40,012 bases of DNA from Pseudoalteromonas sp. CO133X (GTDB lineage Bacteria; Pseudomonadota; Gammaproteobacteria; Enterobacterales; Alteromonadaceae): contig SGPE01000027.1 of NCBI GenBank assembly GCA_004208945.1, forward strand, positions 1-40,012, in the 5' to 3' direction. Every line of letters begins with the position of its first letter. Within the stretch, counting starts at the first letter, position 1. Position numbers and translations under genes: made by a program. Below, in pieces: positions 1 through 9,931 of the stretch. The notes under the pieces were generated by a model. The model worked only from the letters and a program-made list of their open reading frames with translations, did not search any database and was not told the origin of the DNA.

Positions 1-84
<84 letters not shown>

Positions 85-102
85 ATCTATTTTTATGTTG
101 CC

Positions 103-362
103 GTGCTGTTAAGTGCGCTAGGTTGTTCCATGTTTTATTTAGGGCACCAAGAAAAGCTATTCAATACAACGTTCTATGAGTACAAATCATATGATGTAGT
201 GAAAGGTGATGAACTGGATGGCATTTGTATAGTCATACTTCAAAAACACCTATTATCAAGCCCCACAAAGGCCATGTGTGGCTTGAGTTTATCGGTGTCT
301 TATTGGTTGTAATTGGTGCTGGCCTCATCATATTTGAGAGTAAACTGACAAGACAGCATTAA
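103..362 (+). pseudogene. Small membrane protein gene, apparently frameshifted (start uncertain)
   Basis: I do not recognise the family. In the first frame a hydrophobic segment (about positions 85-147, residues YIYFYVAVLLSALGC) leads into a polar stretch ending KSYDVVKGDE. The protein then reads on to a stop at 310-312 with a sequence that looks like out-of-frame translation. From about 213 a second frame, ending at 360-362, carries a plausible continuation: KPHKGHVWLEFIGV followed by a strong membrane helix and FESKLTRQH. Joining the two near 210-220 gives a small protein with a membrane segment at each end. The only start codon in view is a GTG at 103 with no ribosome binding site. The first frame is also open through the 7-bp repeat to the left edge, so the real start may lie outside. 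This could be a true pseudogene, a sequencing error or a phase-variable gene. Confidence 0.35.
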
Positions 363-375
363 TGTGTTGTAGAAG

Positions 376-399
376 CTGACGCCTGTTAAATGGCGTCAG
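376..399. terminator. Hairpin between convergent genes
   Basis: An 8-bp perfect stem, CTGACGCC/GGCGTCAG, with an 8-nt loop. The loop contains the stop codon of the minus-strand Sel1-like gene, and the plus-strand small gene ends 14 nt before the stem. It has no clear T-tract on either side, so bidirectional termination is inferred from position. Confidence 0.45.
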
Positions 400-850
400 G
401 TTCTCGGGGAATCAAATGAGCAAACTGTTGCTGGTGGATTTGTTCATATAGGGTAGCTGCATAGCTTTGTGCATCATGTAAGCGGCGTGTGCTAATGTGC
501 TTACGCAAATCGTTAAGTGCCGCTGTTGCTGGTTCATAGCCTTGGCTACTTGCCAGACTTAACCATACTGCACCGTGAAAAACGCTATGGGGCACACCTT
601 GCCCTTTAATAAAAAATAGCCCCATATAAAATTGCGCTCTTTGATTCGCTGCCATCGCTGCAAGGCGCATCCATTTGGCTGCTAAAGGGGGCTGATCATT
701 TTTTAAGTAATACAAAGCTTTATTTAGTACATTTTCAACAGAGTCTGTACTTTTTGCTGGCTCCCCACCAGTGTCTGGTTGGGTTATGAAGGCAAGTACA
801 TTATCGAGTTGTTGTTCTAAATCTAAGCCTACAGGTGTTTTATCAGACAT
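386..850 (-). CDS. Sel1-like repeat protein
   Basis: This is a 154-residue soluble protein without a signal peptide. Residues about 55-118 form two helix-turn-helix units of the Sel1/TPR-like type (AAKWMRLAAMAANQRAQFYM, then a GQGVPHSVFHGAVWLSLASSQGY unit), with the usual spacing of small residues and a glycine at the turn. Sel1 repeats are protein-protein scaffolds, and the partner cannot be told from sequence. The N-terminal 50 residues are polar and probably disordered. The gene is single, converges on the small membrane-protein gene to its left and is divergent from the purine permease. The ATG at 850 has only a weak purine-rich upstream stretch. Function unknown. Confidence 0.75.
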   Translation of the reverse strand: MSDKTPVGLDLEQQLDNVLAFITQPDTGGEPAKSTDSVENVLNKALYYLKNDQPPLAAKWMRLAAMAANQRAQFYMGLFFIKGQGVPHSVFHGAVWLSLASSQGYEPATAALNDLRKHISTRRLHDAQSYAATLYEQIHQQQFAHLIPREPDAI

Positions 851-971
851 AGTTTAGTTATTTTCTTGAAATAAAAGACCTTATTAGTTTAGAACATTGC
901 AAGGTAAAATGTCCTCTAATTAAGTTAAAATATGATAAAATTAGCCAATTAATCTTAACTTAAAGTTCAAC

Positions 972-2264
972 ATGTTCGACAGACTCTTCAAATTAAACGA
1001 TAACGACACCACTATTCGCCGCGAGACCATTGCGGGTATTACCACTTTCATCACCATGGTCTACATCGTATTTGTAAATCCTGCGATGTTAGCTGAAGCG
1101 GGTATGGATCAAGGTGCAGCCTTTGTTGCTACGTGTATTGCTGCTGCGATTGGCTGTTTTATTATGGGATTATGGGCTAATTATCCTTTAGCTCTTGCAC
1201 CAGGGATGGGTCTGAATGCATTTTTCACCTATGGTGTTGTGCTAGGAATGGGCTATAGCTGGCAAGCTGCGCTAGGTGCTGTTTTTATGTCAGGCTGTAT
1301 TTTCCTGTTCTTAAGTTTATTCAAAGTCCGTGAGTGGATTATTGATGCGATTCCTTTAGTTTTAAAGCGTGCAATTGCAACGGGCATTGGGGCATTTTTA
1401 GCACTTATTGCTTTGAAGAATGCGGGCATTATCGTGGCAAGTCCTGCAACACTTGTACAGTTAGGGGATATAACGGCTCCAGGGCCTTTACTCGCTATTT
1501 TTAGCTTTTTTGTAATTGCTGCGCTTTTATATCGCGATATGAAAAGCGGTGTACTTATCAGTATTTTATTAGTCACTGCCATTGCGTTAGGTTTAGATTT
1601 AGTTGAATACCAAGGTGTTATGTCTTTGCCTCCATCGATCGCACCGACCTTTATGCAACTTGATTTCGCCGCCGCGTTTGAAATATCAATGTTAACGGTT
1701 GTCTTTGCGTTTTTGTTTGTAGATTTGTTTGATACATCGGGCACGCTTGTCGCTGTAACGCAAAAAGCAGGCCTTGCCGATGAACATGGTAAAATGCCAC
1801 GTTTAGGCCGCGCATTAAGTGCAGATAGCACCGCAACTATTGCAGGCTCAATGCTAGGTACATCAACGACTACGTCATATATTGAATCGGTTTCAGGTGT
1901 CTCTGTTGGTGGTCGTACGGGGTTAACTGCGGTTGTTGTGGGTATTTGCTTCTTATTAATGATGTTCTTCGCACCGCTTGCTGCGATGATCCCTGCCTAT
2001 GCAACAGCAGGAGCGATTTTATATGTTGCAGTGTTGATGATGCAAAATTTAAAGCTGGTTAATTGGGATGACATGACCGATGCGATCCCTGTCAGTGTTG
2101 TACTATTGATGACCCCATTAACTTTTTCTATCGCGCACGGTATTGCACTTGGTTTTATTTCGTATACTGCGGTGAAATTAGTATGTGGTAAAAAAGATGA
2201 GATCAGTGTGAGTGTATGGATTTTGACTGCATTGTTTATTATTAAGTTTGCATTCTTATCATAA
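972..2264 (+). CDS. NCS2-family purine permease (AzgA-like)
   Basis: This is a 430-residue integral membrane protein of the nucleobase:cation symporter-2 family, AzgA branch, which imports adenine, guanine or hypoxanthine with protons. Family signatures are visible: ETIAGITTFITMVYIVFVNP at residues 19-38, APGMGLNAFFTY near 76-87, DLFDTSGTL near 252, and GTSTTTSYIESVSGVSVGGRTG near 295. The length is typical, and hydrophobic segments occupy almost the whole chain, consistent with about 12-14 spans. E. coli relatives include GhxP, GhxQ and AdeP, but which purine this one prefers cannot be read from sequence, so no symbol is given. No PurR-like palindrome is evident in the 121-bp gap upstream. 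The gene is followed by a strong hairpin shared with the convergent gene. Confidence 0.93.
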   Translation: MFDRLFKLNDNDTTIRRETIAGITTFITMVYIVFVNPAMLAEAGMDQGAAFVATCIAAAIGCFIMGLWANYPLALAPGMGLNAFFTYGVVLGMGYSWQAALGAVFMSGCIFLFLSLFKVREWIIDAIPLVLKRAIATGIGAFLALIALKNAGIIVASPATLVQLGDITAPGPLLAIFSFFVIAALLYRDMKSGVLISILLVTAIALGLDLVEYQGVMSLPPSIAPTFMQLDFAAAFEISMLTVVFAFLFVDLFDTSGTLVAVTQKAGLADEHGKMPRLGRALSADSTATIAGSMLGTSTTTSYIESVSGVSVGGRTGLTAVVVGICFLLMMFFAPLAAMIPAYATAGAILYVAVLMMQNLKLVNWDDMTDAIPVSVVLLMTPLTFSIAHGIALGFISYTAVKLVCGKKDEISVSVWILTALFIIKFAFLS

Positions 2265-2287
2265 AGTAAGACTTAATACCCAAAAGC

Positions 2288-2321
2288 CCAAAGAAAAAGT
2301 GGCTTACCACTTTTTCTTTGG
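2288..2321. terminator. Bidirectional hairpin terminator
   Basis: A perfect 15-bp stem (CCAAAGAAAAAGTGG and its complement) with a 4-nt loop. It sits between the permease stop and the convergent gene, whose stop codon lies in the loop. The last codons of that gene (KKKW) form one arm. Confidence 0.8.
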
Positions 2322-3062
2322 TGCAAACAAAACATCTAAATCGTCTTGCTCTTGTTCTGCTTTTTTCTTCAGTGACGTTGCATTTGACGCTTTTAATTCA
2401 GTGCTAATTGTTTCTAAATAACCTTCCACTTCATTACGCTTTGCATTTGTGTATTCGTCGCTGTAACTAATTGAAGAGAGCGTCGCAAGGGCTTTTTCGA
2501 AATATTGTCTTGCAGAGCCAATCATGTTCGCTGAACGAGCGGAAATTCCTCGTTTGATTTGACTCTCTACGTTAATTCTCAGTTGCAGCTTTTCGAGGCG
2601 TTTATCTTCTGCAACAAATACTTGGCTATCAACTTTCCCTTTTCCATGCTCAGAGCGAAGTACAGAGCGTAATTTTTTTATACCTTGAATGAGTGATATT
2701 AGCTGTTTGTCATTATCTGGTAGCACTAATGACTCTGAGTTATTTCCATCAATTGGTGCACTTAATCGTTCTTTAGATTCATTAAGGCGGTTTTTTAATT
2801 CTTTTGAGGTAGGTGATAATTGCACCATTGATGCTAGAGCATCGTAGACTCGACGTTGAATAATACGCAAAAGATTTTCAGACATAGGAATATTTGTACT
2901 ATTGATAAGTACATCTTCAGCTTCTTCAATAATCTTTTTTTGTTTGGCTAATTCTTTTCGGCGTTCAGCTTCTTGTTTTTCTTTATGCTGTTGAACCGCA
3001 CTGACCCAAAGAGCAATGACAATCAAAGCAACAATGAGCATAATGATGATAGAAACGATCAT
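2304..3062 (-). CDS. Membrane-anchored coiled-coil protein of unknown function
   Basis: This is a 252-residue protein that I do not recognise as a named family. Residues 2-24 are a single hydrophobic helix (IVSIIIMLIVALIVIALWV), followed at once by a highly charged helical stretch (HKEKQEAERRKELAKQKKIIEEAED) that should form a coiled coil in the cytoplasm. The rest is alpha-helical and charged, with a segment at about 165-225 that resembles a single TPR-like hairpin (ARSANMIGSARQYFEKALATL). The end is acidic then basic (EQEQDDLDVLFAPKKKW). It lies between a purine permease and cysB, both on the other strand, so context says nothing about its job. It is probably a monocistronic, conserved lineage-specific protein. 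Confidence 0.8.
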   Translation of the reverse strand: MIVSIIIMLIVALIVIALWVSAVQQHKEKQEAERRKELAKQKKIIEEAEDVLINSTNIPMSENLLRIIQRRVYDALASMVQLSPTSKELKNRLNESKERLSAPIDGNNSESLVLPDNDKQLISLIQGIKKLRSVLRSEHGKGKVDSQVFVAEDKRLEKLQLRINVESQIKRGISARSANMIGSARQYFEKALATLSSISYSDEYTNAKRNEVEGYLETISTELKASNATSLKKKAEQEQDDLDVLFAPKKKW

Positions 3063-4360
<1,298 letters not shown>

Positions 4361-4396
4361 ACAATAAAAAAGCCGCTTTAGCGGCTTTTTTATTGT
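4361..4396. terminator. Strong bidirectional terminator (cysB / sdaA)
   Basis: A perfect 16-bp stem (ACAATAAAAAAGCCGC and complement) with loop TTTA. The GC core is flanked by A and T runs, so it works as a rho-independent terminator in both directions for the convergent cysB and sdaA. Confidence 0.93.
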
Positions 4397-4403
4397 GCTG
4401 AAA

Positions 4404-5780
4404 TTAACACTCGATGATATTAACTGCTAAGCCACCGCGCGCGGTTTCTTTGTATTTTGTTTTCATATCATTACCTGTGTCGAGCATGGTTTTTATTACT
4501 TTATCTAGGGTTACTTTTTGCTCGCCAGAACCACGCATTGCAAGGCGTGATGCATTAATCGCTTTAATTGAACCCATTGCATTACGTTCAATACACGGCA
4601 CTTGCACAAGGCCGCCAACAGGGTCACAGGTTAAACCTAGGTTGTGCTCCATACCGATTTCAGCAGCGTTTTCAACTTGAACAACGTTACCACCCATGAT
4701 TTCAGTGAGTGCCCCCGCTGCCATTGAGCAAGCAACGCCCACTTCACCTTGGCAACCTACTTCAGCACCCGAAATTGACGCGTTCTTTTTATACAAAATA
4801 CCAATAGCTGCTGCTGTTAATAAATAACGAGTCGCAATATCACGGTCTACTTCTTTGATGAAAGTGTGATAATACATTAATACCGCTGGCAAAATACCTG
4901 CAGCACCGTTGGTTGGTGCGGTAACTACACGGCCGCCGGCAGCGTTTTCTTCGTTTACTGCAAGGGCAAATAAATCAACCCAATCCATAGCACGTAATGG
5001 GTCGTTGTTTACCTCAATATTTAATTTAAGGTGTAAGCTTGGTGCGCGACGTTTTACTTTTAAACCGCCCGGTAAAATACCTTCTGTGCGCATGCCACGT
5101 TCAATACAGGCTTTCATTACTTGCCAAATATTAAATAGCTCATCTTTGATGTCTTTTTCGCTACGCAGGGTTTTTTCGTTGTGCATCATAAGTGTTGATA
5201 CACTAAACCCTGATTCACGACATAGCTCTAATAACTCTTTAGCTGTGTTAAACGGATAAGGTGCAGGGTTTTCCTCGCGTATTTCGAGTGCTTTTTGTTT
5301 TTCGTTCTCGAATTCTTCGTCAGTTACGATAAATCCGCCGCCGATTGAGTAATACACTTTACTAAATAACTTTTCGCCATTTTGGCTAGCAATGATTTCC
5401 ATTGCATTTGAGTGCTTTGGTAGTGTTTTACGACGATGGAATACAATTGCACCTTGCTTAGGGAAATTGGCTTTATGACGTTGGTTTAAGTAAATAACCT
5501 GCTCTTTTTCGATTTTTGCCAGAATATCGTCAACTAAATCAGCATCAATGGTTTCTGGATCATAGCCGGCAAGGCCTAAGATCACAGCTTTACCTGAGCC
5601 GTGGCCAATTCCTGTTTGACCTAATGAGCCAAACAGCTCAACTTTAATATCGGTAACGTTTGCAAGTAAGTTTTTTTCTTCTAATTCGTTTACAAATAAA
5701 CGCGAAGCGCGCATTGGGCCAACAGTGTGAGATGACGATGGGCCAATACCAATACTAAACATATCGAATGCACTGATCAT
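4404..5780 (-). CDS. sdaA: L-serine ammonia-lyase (iron-sulfur type)
   Basis: This cytoplasmic enzyme deaminates L-serine to pyruvate and ammonia using an oxygen-sensitive [4Fe-4S] cluster. It has 458 residues, the usual single-chain length with fused beta and alpha domains. The N-terminal signature [18 protein letters not shown] (residues 8-25) is intact. The C-terminal half has the cluster cysteines in [17 protein letters not shown] and in [20 protein letters not shown], and the [14 protein letters not shown] motif. It is the last gene of the pabB-nudL-sdaA run, an order also found in E. coli. A 101-bp gap after nudL leaves room for its own promoter and holds a 12-bp palindrome. The name sdaA is chosen from synteny; sdaB would be equally consistent with sequence alone. 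Confidence 0.93.
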   Translation of the reverse strand: MISAFDMFSIGIGPSSSHTVGPMRASRLFVNELEEKNLLANVTDIKVELFGSLGQTGIGHGSGKAVILGLAGYDPETIDADLVDDILAKIEKEQVIYLNQRHKANFPKQGAIVFHRRKTLPKHSNAMEIIASQNGEKLFSKVYYSIGGGFIVTDEEFENEKQKALEIREENPAPYPFNTAKELLELCRESGFSVSTLMMHNEKTLRSEKDIKDELFNIWQVMKACIERGMRTEGILPGGLKVKRRAPSLHLKLNIEVNNDPLRAMDWVDLFALAVNEENAAGGRVVTAPTNGAAGILPAVLMYYHTFIKEVDRDIATRYLLTAAAIGILYKKNASISGAEVGCQGEVGVACSMAAGALTEIMGGNVVQVENAAEIGMEHNLGLTCDPVGGLVQVPCIERNAMGSIKAINASRLAMRGSGEQKVTLDKVIKTMLDTGNDMKTKYKETARGGLAVNIIEC

Positions 5781-5842
5781 AATTTGCTACTCATTTTCCT
5801 TTTAACGGCATACTACCTGCCTTTGAACGGTGCCACATGATA

Positions 5843-5854
5843 ACGTTTAAACGT
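5843..5854. promoter_or_regulatory. 12-bp perfect palindrome upstream of sdaA
   Basis: ACGTTTAAACGT lies 63 bp upstream of the sdaA start, in the only sizeable gap of the pabB-nudL-sdaA run. It is a candidate operator site for an unidentified regulator; a chance palindrome cannot be excluded. Confidence 0.25.
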
Positions 5855-5881
5855 GTCTGTGTAACCCTAAAAGCAGGATAA

Positions 5882-6460
5882 TTAAACTGGTAGGGCGAGC
5901 TGTTTGATAAAGTTATTAATAATGTTGGCTGTTGCCCCCCACAGCAGACCGTGCGGAGTCATCAAGCCTTGCAACATAATGGTTTTACCATTTCGCTGAA
6001 AGGGGAGAGGTTGCCAGTTTTGTTGATTACTCAAATAAGACAAGGGCATTAAAAAACTGGCAGCAACTTCGTTAGGGTCCGCTTGCCATGTTGTGCCTTT
6101 GCTAAGCGTACAAACAAAGGGCTCAATCGTGAAACCGGTTAAGGTCGCATATTGGTGCAACTTACCATGGACTGTCACTTGATGTTTGGCAATGCTGAGC
6201 TCTTCATTAAGCTCTCGAAGAGCTGTGTGCAGCAAAGATTCATCTTGCTCTTCATACTTACCTCCGGGCAGGCAAATCTCCCCAGGGTGATGAAGTAAAT
6301 AACTTGGTCGCTTGCACAGCAACAAATGCGCTTTGTCATTCACATCGAGCAGAGGCAGCATCACGGCACTGGCACGCTTTTCGGCATTAAAGCGAATGGT
6401 AGCAGGGCGCTCTGTGGTTTGACTTAAACTAAAACGGGCAATTAGTTGCTGACTATTCAA
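5882..6460 (-). CDS. nudL: NUDIX hydrolase, CoA pyrophosphatase-like
   Basis: A 192-residue NUDIX protein of the CoA-pyrophosphatase (NudL/YeaB) subfamily, expected to cleave CoA to 4'-phosphopantetheine and 3',5'-ADP. The subfamily motif LLLCKRPSYLLHHPGEICLPGG (two overlapping parts near residues 47-68) precedes the NUDIX box GGKYEEQD...TALRELNEEL, with the metal-binding REXXEE core intact. The start is a TTG 17 nt after the pabB stop; no ATG occurs near it in frame, and a weak GAAG precedes it. It lies between pabB and sdaA as in E. coli and is probably co-transcribed with pabB. Substrate is inferred from family and synteny. Confidence 0.9.
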   Translation of the reverse strand: MNSQQLIARFSLSQTTERPATIRFNAEKRASAVMLPLLDVNDKAHLLLCKRPSYLLHHPGEICLPGGKYEEQDESLLHTALRELNEELSIAKHQVTVHGKLHQYATLTGFTIEPFVCTLSKGTTWQADPNEVAASFLMPLSYLSNQQNWQPLPFQRNGKTIMLQGLMTPHGLLWGATANIINNFIKQLALPV

Positions 6461-6477
6461 TGTTGTTACTTCAACTT

Positions 6478-7821
6478 TTACTTTAATAAGGGCAGTATTT
6501 TATTTACTTTATCGTAAGTTTCTTGGTACTCCAAGTCGACCTTTGAATCAGCCACAATGCCGCCGCCAGCCCAGCAATAAACTGCACCTTTGTGACACAC
6601 TAAAGTGCGAATTGTGATACTGGTATCCATGTTGCCACAAGCACTTAAATAGCCAATTGAGCCGCAGTACACACTACGGCGATGTGGTTCGAGCTCTTCT
6701 ATAATTTCCATAGCACGAATTTTCGGTGCTCCGGTAATTGAACCACCTGGGAAAGCGGCATGAATTTGGTCAATAGCATCTTTGCCATCCGCTAATTCTG
6801 CGCGCACAGTACTTACTAAATGATGTACAGCTGGAAAGCTTTCAATGGCAAATAGCGAAGGTACTGTGACACTACCTGGACGAGCCACTTTGCCTAAATC
6901 GTTGCGCAGCAGATCAACAATCATGACATTTTCTGCACGGTCTTTTTCTGATTGTTGTAAGCGAGTTGCTTGCGCTTGGTCTTGTTCAGAGTCAGCCAAA
7001 CGAGGGAGTGTGCCTTTAATTGGCTTGGTTTCTATTTGGCCTTCATTAATAGAAATAAAACGCTCAGGTGAGATAGATAAAATAGCGCCATCTGGGTGAT
7101 TTATATAGCTTGAAAACGGTGCTTTGTTCGCTTCTCGGAGTTGTTTATATGCTTGCCATGTTGAACCTGAAAATTCAGCTTTAAAACGCTGCGCAAGGTT
7201 GATCTGATAACAGTCACCACTTTTTAAATAAGCCTGAATTTTCTCGAACTTTTCGCTGTAGCTGGCTTTACTCATATTTGACTGCCAGTCGCTTTGTAGC
7301 ACGAACTCTGCACTTGCTGGCGTTTCGTTTAGGTGCTGCTGGTATAGCGCTAAGCGATTTTGATTTGGCTGACAAACGTAAAACCAGCTTTGTTGTTGCT
7401 TATCGAAAATAAGGGCATCTGGATAAAGACCGACAGCCATTTGCGGCATGTTAATGTCGTTTTCGGCAGTACTTGGCATGGTTTCAATTACACGACCTAA
7501 GTCATAACCAAAATAACCAAGCCAACCGCCCGTAAAAGGCAGATTGTTAGGGTTTGCTGTGTGATTAAATTCCTGAAGACCTGCTTTCATCAAACTAAAA
7601 CAATCACTTGATTGCGCTTTGCCGTCGACAAAACACTGATTTTCGCGCACTTCTAATTGTTTTAATGGTGCAATAGCAATGATATCGAAGCGGCTATTTA
7701 TATGCTCGCTATTAGCTGAATCGAGCAACACAGCATGGGGCAAATGAGCAAAATGACTAAATAGCGCGATACAATCACCGCTTAAATCTAATTTAATGCA
7801 CAAATTTTCATCGTTTATCAT
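6478..7821 (-). CDS. pabB: Aminodeoxychorismate synthase component I
   Basis: PabB converts chorismate plus ammonia (from the PabA glutaminase) to 4-amino-4-deoxychorismate, the branch point to p-aminobenzoate and folate. The protein has 447 residues, close to E. coli PabB (453). The chorismate-binding domain fills the C-terminal half: SGDCYQINLAQRF (about residue 204), KPIKGTLPR (about 265), DLLRNDLGKV (about 303), and PGGSITGAPKIRAMEIIEELE followed by YCGSIGYLS. PIKGT, rather than the anthranilate-synthase variant, supports PabB over TrpE. The gene is first of the pabB-nudL-sdaA run and divergent from fumA. A GCCCG-AAA-CGGGC hairpin lies 22 bp before the start (7843-7855). Confidence 0.93.
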   Translation of the reverse strand: MINDENLCIKLDLSGDCIALFSHFAHLPHAVLLDSANSEHINSRFDIIAIAPLKQLEVRENQCFVDGKAQSSDCFSLMKAGLQEFNHTANPNNLPFTGGWLGYFGYDLGRVIETMPSTAENDINMPQMAVGLYPDALIFDKQQQSWFYVCQPNQNRLALYQQHLNETPASAEFVLQSDWQSNMSKASYSEKFEKIQAYLKSGDCYQINLAQRFKAEFSGSTWQAYKQLREANKAPFSSYINHPDGAILSISPERFISINEGQIETKPIKGTLPRLADSEQDQAQATRLQQSEKDRAENVMIVDLLRNDLGKVARPGSVTVPSLFAIESFPAVHHLVSTVRAELADGKDAIDQIHAAFPGGSITGAPKIRAMEIIEELEPHRRSVYCGSIGYLSACGNMDTSITIRTLVCHKGAVYCWAGGGIVADSKVDLEYQETYDKVNKILPLLK

Positions 7822-7878
7822 CTACATTGCCCTGAATAACTAGCCCGAAACGGGCGAGGAGGGTATCATAAGTTAAAT

Positions 7879-7957
7879 TTGATTGGCAGCGTTATGATTT
7901 CCTTTATAGTGATGCCATGACTAACCCGTAGAGTAAATCTTCGTCACCGGTTTACTC
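7879..7957 (+). promoter_or_regulatory. Candidate fumarase promoter and leader hairpin
   Basis: TTGATT (7879-7884) and TTTATA (7903-7908), spaced 18 bp, form a plausible sigma-70 promoter. Downstream, GAGTAAATC (7931-7939) pairs with GGTTTACTC (7949-7957) in a 9-bp stem with one wobble pair and a 9-nt loop, ending 45 nt before the start codon. The hairpin would be part of the message leader; a role in control is inference. Confidence 0.4.
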
Positions 7958-8002
7958 AGGATCACGTACAGCGCTACGCGATAAAAACTTAAGGAACCCG
8001 TA

Positions 8003-9529
8003 ATGAGTACAATTCGTCAGCAAGACTTCATTGATAGCATTGAAGATGCATTGCAATACATTTCTTTTTATCACCCTCTCGATTTCGTACAAGCCTTAGA
8101 AAAAGCTTACAACAAAGAGCAAAGCAAAGCGGCAAAAGATGCCATTGCGCAAATTTTAATTAACTCTCGTATGTCTGCTGAAGGTAAACGTCCGCTATGT
8201 CAAGATACAGGTATCATTACCTGTTTCGTAAAAGTAGGTATGGATGTTAAGTGGGATAAAACAGACATGACTGTACAGCAAATGGTTGATGAAGGTACAC
8301 GTCGCGCATACTTGAACCCAGATAACCCGTTACGCGCATCAATTGTTGCAGACCCTGCTGGTACGCGTAAAAACACCAAAGACAATACCCCTTCAGTGGT
8401 TCATATCGACTTAGTGCCAGGCGCTGAAGTAGAAGTAATGGTGGCAGCGAAGGGCGGCGGCTCAGAAAATAAAACGAAAATGGTTATGCTTAACCCATCT
8501 GATGATGTGGCTGCATGGGTTGAAAAAACATTACCAACGATGGGGGCGGGCTGGTGTCCACCTGGCATGCTAGGTATAGGTATTGGTGGTACTGCAGAAA
8601 AAGCTGCGGTACTAGCGAAAGAATCATTAATGGATCCGGTTGATATTCACGAGCTGATTGAGCGCGGTGCAGAAACAACTGAAGAAAAAATGCGTATCGA
8701 TATCTTCGAACGTGCTAATAAGTTAGGTATTGGTGCTCAAGGTCTTGGTGGTTTAACAACCGTAGTTGATGTGAAAATCAAAACGGCACCAACTCACGCA
8801 GCATCAAAACCAGTGGTAATGATCCCGAACTGTGCAGCAACTCGTCACGTACACTTCACGTTAGATGGTTCAGGCCCAGCTGATCTTAAAGCGCCTAAAC
8901 TAGAAGATTGGCCAGAAGTTACATTTGAAGTAGGCGAAGGTACACGTCGCGTTGATTTAAACACTCTGACAAAAGAAGACACACAAGAGTGGAAGATGGG
9001 TGAAACGGTTCTTCTGTCTGGTACTATTTTAACGGGTCGTGATGCAGCGCATAAACGTTTACAAGATATGATCCAATCAGGTGAAGGTTTACCTGAAGGC
9101 GTTGATTTTGATAACAAGTTTATCTACTACGTTGGCCCTGTAGATGCAGTGGGTGATGAAGCGGTAGGTCCTGCAGGCCCTACAACTGCAACGCGTATGG
9201 ATAAATTCACTGATATGATGTTAGAAAAAACGGGCATCATCGGTATGATTGGTAAGGCTGAGCGTGGTCCTGCTACAGTAGAATCAATCAAGAACAATAA
9301 GTCTATTTACTTAATGGCGGTAGGTGGTGCAGCTTACCTTGTATCTAAAGCAATCAAGAAAGCACGCGTTGTTGCATTCGAAGACTTAGGTATGGAAGCA
9401 ATCTACGAGTTTGAAGTAGAAGATATGCCAGTAACGGTTGCTGTTGATAGTGAAGGTGCAAATGCGCATACGCAAGGCCCAGCTATTTGGAAAGCAAAAA
9501 TCGAAGAACTTGATGGCAAATTAAAATAA
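8003..9529 (+). CDS. fumA: Class I fumarate hydratase
   Basis: This TCA-cycle enzyme interconverts fumarate and L-malate with an oxygen-labile [4Fe-4S] cluster in the cytoplasm. It has 508 residues, the shorter single-chain class I form common in marine gammaproteobacteria (E. coli FumA is 548). Cysteines expected to bind the cluster are seen in RPLCQDTGI (about residue 74), GAGWCPPGMLGIGIGG (about 187) and MIPNCAATRH (about 276). The C-terminal beta domain has the motifs LSGTILTGRDAAHKR and YYVGPVDAVGDEAVGPAGPTTATRMD. The start is well placed: AAGGAA lies 7 nt before the ATG. It is monocistronic and ends in a terminator. The label fumA rather than fumB is by convention only. Confidence 0.93.
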   Translation: MSTIRQQDFIDSIEDALQYISFYHPLDFVQALEKAYNKEQSKAAKDAIAQILINSRMSAEGKRPLCQDTGIITCFVKVGMDVKWDKTDMTVQQMVDEGTRRAYLNPDNPLRASIVADPAGTRKNTKDNTPSVVHIDLVPGAEVEVMVAAKGGGSENKTKMVMLNPSDDVAAWVEKTLPTMGAGWCPPGMLGIGIGGTAEKAAVLAKESLMDPVDIHELIERGAETTEEKMRIDIFERANKLGIGAQGLGGLTTVVDVKIKTAPTHAASKPVVMIPNCAATRHVHFTLDGSGPADLKAPKLEDWPEVTFEVGEGTRRVDLNTLTKEDTQEWKMGETVLLSGTILTGRDAAHKRLQDMIQSGEGLPEGVDFDNKFIYYVGPVDAVGDEAVGPAGPTTATRMDKFTDMMLEKTGIIGMIGKAERGPATVESIKNNKSIYLMAVGGAAYLVSKAIKKARVVAFEDLGMEAIYEFEVEDMPVTVAVDSEGANAHTQGPAIWKAKIEELDGKLK

Positions 9530-9550
9530 CCATCTTGCAATGCTTTTAAT

Positions 9551-9578
9551 AAAAACGGCGCACCTGCGCCGTTTTTTT
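9551..9578 (+). terminator. Rho-independent terminator after fumarase
   Basis: AAAAACGGCGCA pairs with TGCGCCGTTTTT around a very short loop, followed by a T run. It starts 22 nt after the fumarase stop codon. Confidence 0.92.
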
Positions 9579-9657
9579 CAGCTCTGACCAGTCAGAATTC
9601 TTTTCTTTGAATACCTTTATAAAGCTGATGCTGCTAGGCTTTATAGGCACATTTTTC

Positions 9658-9703
9658 TTGTCACTTTTTCTTTACGCTATACTTTACCTTTACGTTCACG
9701 TAA
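9658..9703 (+). promoter_or_regulatory. Candidate leucine dehydrogenase promoter with LiuR-like palindrome
   Basis: The 402-bp gap before the leucine dehydrogenase gene holds a good -10 (TATACT, 9678-9683) and, where transcription would begin, the palindrome TTACGT-TC-ACGTAA (9690-9703). As I remember it, the MerR-family regulator LiuR, which represses branched-chain amino acid catabolism genes in gammaproteobacteria, binds sites of this shape. No good -35 is found at 17 bp. The rest of the gap (about 9710-9930) shows no gene, and would be a leader of about 240 nt. Confidence 0.4.
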
Positions 9704-9931
9704 TAAAGTTGCTGATGTAAATCGCTTGTTTTGAATTAATAATGCTTGTTATTTGCCTTGCTGGGTATATTTTTTCTATAAACTGTTGGTTGTTGAGTTG
9801 TTGTTTCAGTGTGAGAACTTTGCTTAGTTTTATCATCTCATTTAGTGGCAAGGGAGCATTCGAAGTGATAAAGTCTCGGCAATTTCAGCGCTCACACCCT
9901 TTGGGGTAAGAAAATTTCGGAGTATTTAACT

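Noticed and set aside
843..971. PurR operator before the purine permease
   Set aside because: No palindrome close to ACGCAAACGTTTGCGT is present in the gap.
1253..1831. 192-codon minus-strand frame inside the purine permease gene
   Set aside because: It lies antisense to a clear membrane transporter and its composition (Lys, Ser, Ala rich) is that of a mirrored hydrophobic gene.
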